Position numbers and translations under genes: made by a program. From assembly GCA_003133685.1 (NCBI GenBank), contig PKYQ01000009.1, forward strand, positions 40,843-75,635: a DNA stretch of 34,793 bases, given 5' to 3'. Under the pieces are notes generated by a model, which made no database searches, was not told the origin of the DNA, and saw nothing but the letters and a program-made list of their open reading frames with translations. Source of the DNA: Acidimicrobiaceae bacterium. GTDB taxonomy: Bacteria > Actinomycetota > Acidimicrobiia > Acidimicrobiales > RAAP-2. Shown here piece by piece: positions 32,196 through 34,793 of the stretch (position 1 is its first letter; each line of letters opens with the position of its first letter).

Positions 32196-34039
32196 TACGA
32201 TTCCTCTCCCGATGTGGTCTGGGCCAGGATCTCTGAGTACAGCGGTTCGCTCTCGAGCAACTCCTCGTGCGTACCGCTCGCGATGATGCGACCTTCGTCG
32301 AGCACCAGCACCCGACTCGCTAGGGCGATCGTCGAGATGCGGTGCGCAATGACGATCGTGGTTCGTTGCTTCAAGAGTCCCCGCAGGGCCTCGTAGATGC
32401 CCGACTCCACGTGCACGTCGATTGCGCTCGTGGCGTCGTCGAGTATGAGGATCGGCGGATTGAGCAGCAGCGTTCTGGCAATGGCGATGCGCTGGCGTTG
32501 TCCACCCGAGAGGGTGTAGCCGCGCTCGCCGACAATCGTTTCGTACCCTTCGGGCAAGCGCACGATGAACTCGTCCGCGTTCGCGGCGCGCGCCGCAGCC
32601 TCAATCTCCTCGAGCGACGCGTCAGGTCGACCGTAGGCAATGTTGTCGCGGATGGATATTGAGAAAAGGAAGGGCTCGTCGAGCACGACGCCGACATTGG
32701 CCCGCAGGGACGTGAGGGTTAGATCGCGCAGGTCGTGTCCATCAATAGTGATGTCTCCGTTTGTCACGTCGTAGAAGCGAGTCACCAAGCGCGCGACGGT
32801 CGATTTGCCCGAACCGGTGCGTCCAACGATCGCGACGGTTTCGCCGGGCGAAATGTGTGCGTCAAAGTCGCGAAGAATCTCGGCGCCGTTGTCGTAGGTG
32901 AAGGTGACGTGGTTAAAGTCGATCGAACCGCGCACATCGACGAGGTCGTAGGCACCAGGTCGCTCCACGATCTCGGGACTCTCATCGAGGATCTCGAAGA
33001 TCCTTCCCGCGCTGGCCCTCGCGCGCTGGCCCATCATGACCAATTGTCCGAGCATCATGAACGGTGCCTGGAGCATCAAGAGATACAAGCTAAAAGCAAG
33101 GATCTCGGAGTAACGAAGGTCGCCGTGCACGACCATCCATCCGCCGCAGAGCAGTACCAGAGCGAGTCCCAATTGGGGCAGGTTCTGGACCCAGGGGGAC
33201 CAGACTGCTCGAATGTTGGCGTCCTTGATGTAAGCCCACGCAACGCCCTCCGCGGCATCGGCGAGGCGGTTGATCTCTGCCTCTTCCTGCGCGAAGGACT
33301 TCACCACGCGAACGCCGTTGACGTTCTCATCAACGATGGTCGCGACCTCCGCCAAGCGGGACTGCGTAATCCAGGAGATAGGGAACATGACGCGACGCAT
33401 CTTGATGCCGACGACGTAAAGAATTGGCATCACAATCATGGAGATGAGCGCGAGTGCCCAGTTGATGCTGAGCATGAAGGCAAAGGCGACCACACCAATT
33501 AGGCACTGCACAATGATGAGCGGAGCGAAAATTGAGTACATCTGGACACTTCGGATATCACTATTGGCGCGACTGATGAGTTGTCCGGACTGCACACGGT
33601 CGTAGAAACTGAACGAGAGCCACGTCAAGTGCTGATAGATCAACGAACGAAGATCCGCTTCCACGTTGTAGGCGGTGTTGTAAAGAAACTGGCGAGAGAT
33701 AATGCCGGTCGCTCCGGCGAGAAGTCCCACAATCACAATGGAGATCACGTCGCTGTGCAGCGACGTGACGTGCTTCACGAACGTGTGGTCGATGTCGTTG
33801 CTCAACATGTTGGGCACGAGCACCTGGAAAATGAGACTCACAAACGAAAGCACGATTGCCGTCACAAACGTCAGGCGGTGGGACTGAATCACCGGAAGCA
33901 CACGCCGCCACCAGGTGAGGCTCTGATTGCGTGAAATTTCGTTGCGAGGACCCGGATATTTCGAGGTAATACCGCCGAGGGGGTTGGCCGATTCTTGCTC
34001 TCGGACGCGTTCGGCACGCGAAGAGAGGAAAGCAGCCAT
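32195..34039 (-). CDS. ABC exporter half-transporter, subunit with degenerate Walker B
   Basis: The 614-residue protein has a six-helix exporter domain (about 45-335) and an ATPase domain with Walker A GRTGSGKST, canonical signature LSGGQRQR, and Walker B LILDDATSAID, where Asp replaces the catalytic Glu. With the downstream subunit this gives one consensus site (Glu of the partner, LSGGQ here) and one degenerate site (Asp here, LSAGE of the partner), as in known heterodimeric exporters. The start is ATG 34039; the 94-bp gap to the divergent upp gene holds both promoters. Confidence 0.92.
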   Translation of the reverse strand: MAAFLSSRAERVREQESANPLGGITSKYPGPRNEISRNQSLTWWRRVLPVIQSHRLTFVTAIVLSFVSLIFQVLVPNMLSNDIDHTFVKHVTSLHSDVISIVIVGLLAGATGIISRQFLYNTAYNVEADLRSLIYQHLTWLSFSFYDRVQSGQLISRANSDIRSVQMYSIFAPLIIVQCLIGVVAFAFMLSINWALALISMIVMPILYVVGIKMRRVMFPISWITQSRLAEVATIVDENVNGVRVVKSFAQEEAEINRLADAAEGVAWAYIKDANIRAVWSPWVQNLPQLGLALVLLCGGWMVVHGDLRYSEILAFSLYLLMLQAPFMMLGQLVMMGQRARASAGRIFEILDESPEIVERPGAYDLVDVRGSIDFNHVTFTYDNGAEILRDFDAHISPGETVAIVGRTGSGKSTVARLVTRFYDVTNGDITIDGHDLRDLTLTSLRANVGVVLDEPFLFSISIRDNIAYGRPDASLEEIEAAARAANADEFIVRLPEGYETIVGERGYTLSGGQRQRIAIARTLLLNPPILILDDATSAIDVHVESGIYEALRGLLKQRTTIVIAHRISTIALASRVLVLDEGRIIASGTHEELLESEPLYSEILAQTTSGEES

Positions 34040-34121
34040 CGATCAATAATACCGGCGGTCAGTTACGCCAAATCGCGAGTCGACGACGGGCGAACTACGA
34101 GCACGGCTATCGACGCCGACG

Positions 34122-34127
34122 TAGTGT
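34122..34127 (+). promoter_or_regulatory. -10 box TAGTGT of upp
   Basis: TAGTGT ends 6 nt before GTG 34134, and no ribosome-binding site is present, as expected for a leaderless start. Confidence 0.4.
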
Positions 34128-34133
34128 GACCAC

Positions 34134-34769
34134 GTGCCATCACTCCAGGTCATCAACCATCCCATCGTGGCCGACAAGGTTCGCCGCCTTCGCGACGTCG
34201 CGACGTCCAACGCGGATTTCTTGCGTCTGGCCGGCGAGATCTCTCGATTCGTCGCCTACGAGGCCTTTCGCGACACGCCGGTCACGGTCACGACCGTCGA
34301 CACGCCAATACTTCGCGGCGCGCCGGCGGTGCGTATCGACACGGAGTACTTGATCGTCCCGATCCTTCGCGCCGGTCTCGGCATGAGTCCGGCGGTTCAA
34401 GAGGTCCTTCCGCACCACCGTGTGTGCTTAGTCGGACTTCGGCGCAACGAAGAGACGTTGAAGCCCGACGTCTACCTCGACGGTTTGCCCGAGTCGCTCA
34501 CCGGCGTGCACGTGGTGCTCTGTGACCCGATGCTGGCGACCGGGGGATCGCTGGTCTGTGTTCTGGACATGCTGCGCGAACGTGGCGCCGGCGACGTGAC
34601 CGTGCTCTGCCTGATCGCGGCGCAACCGGGCGTCGACTACGTCTTCTCCAAGCATCCGAACGTCGCTATCGTCGCGGCCGCGCTCGACGCCGAACTCAAC
34701 AGCGTTGGCTACATCACACCCGGCCTCGGTGACGCCGGCGATCGCCTCTTCGGACCACCGGCGCGCTAA
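34134..34769 (+). CDS. upp: Uracil phosphoribosyltransferase
   Basis: The 211-residue protein has the PRPP-binding loop CDPMLATGGSL and the uracil-binding C-terminal motif YITPGLGDAGDRLFG, both diagnostic, with PILRAGLGMSPAV earlier. It salvages uracil: uracil plus PRPP to UMP and pyrophosphate. The length is normal. The start GTG 34134 gives PSLQVINHPIVADKV, the usual family beginning. It is divergent from the ABC exporter genes. The last 24 bases of the window show no feature. Confidence 0.95.
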   Translation: MPSLQVINHPIVADKVRRLRDVATSNADFLRLAGEISRFVAYEAFRDTPVTVTTVDTPILRGAPAVRIDTEYLIVPILRAGLGMSPAVQEVLPHHRVCLVGLRRNEETLKPDVYLDGLPESLTGVHVVLCDPMLATGGSLVCVLDMLRERGAGDVTVLCLIAAQPGVDYVFSKHPNVAIVAAALDAELNSVGYITPGLGDAGDRLFGPPAR

Positions 34770-34793
34770 TTAGGGGACTGACATACCAGACAC

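Overview
The window is chromosomal DNA of a high-GC actinobacterium. I favour the class Acidimicrobiia, but this is inference from gene content and not a proven placement. The supporting signs are F420-type (LLM) oxidoreductase use, a YerC-hisG-headed histidine operon, secreted proteins with threonine-rich repeats, a ThiF-nitroreductase protein of the mycobacterial Rv1355c type, and many starts with a TANNNT box 6-8 nt upstream, as in leaderless transcripts. No rRNA, tRNA, prophage or CRISPR array was seen.

Region 1 (1-11763) is a cyclic-di-GMP and signalling island. It begins with the 5' part of a secreted Thr/Lys-Pro-Trp repeat protein on the minus strand, leaving the window on the left. 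Next come a hairpin-rich leader and an EAL protein with replaced catalytic residues, then a GAF-PAS hybrid histidine kinase converging on an OmpR-type response regulator. A 966-residue ThiF/E1-nitroreductase fusion follows, and then a tightly overlapping set of GAF-GAF-GGDEF-EAL protein, GGDEF protein and an unknown 199-residue protein. The grouping of ThiF-nitroreductase, GAF-GGDEF-EAL and EAL-only genes matches the content of Mycobacterium tuberculosis Rv1354c-Rv1357c. It is the best candidate here for an undescribed system.

Region 2 (11785-16577) holds a family 2 glycosyltransferase, a sulfotransferase followed by APS kinase (a PAPS supply and use pair), a Thr-linker single-pass membrane protein, an IclR regulator with a likely self-operator, and an alcohol dehydrogenase reduced to its GroES-like domain. 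A perfect 26-bp palindrome lies between the glycosyltransferase and the sulfotransferase.

Region 3 (16590-22877) is histidine biosynthesis. hisA is on the minus strand, divergent from yerC-hisG-hisD-hisCB-hisH-hisF-hisIE, whose genes overlap by 4 nt (19 nt for hisH/hisF). Oddities are a fused HisC-HisB protein and a shortened HisD that keeps its catalytic residues. No histidinol-phosphate phosphatase gene is seen.

Region 4 (22993-34793) is mixed: a two-gene membrane unit, a DODA-type dioxygenase divergent from a secreted GH3 enzyme ending in 15 threonines, a 44-residue coiled-coil ORF, glutamate dehydrogenase, a solitary intact TnpB, an LLM oxidoreductase, a heterodimeric ABC exporter and uracil phosphoribosyltransferase (upp).
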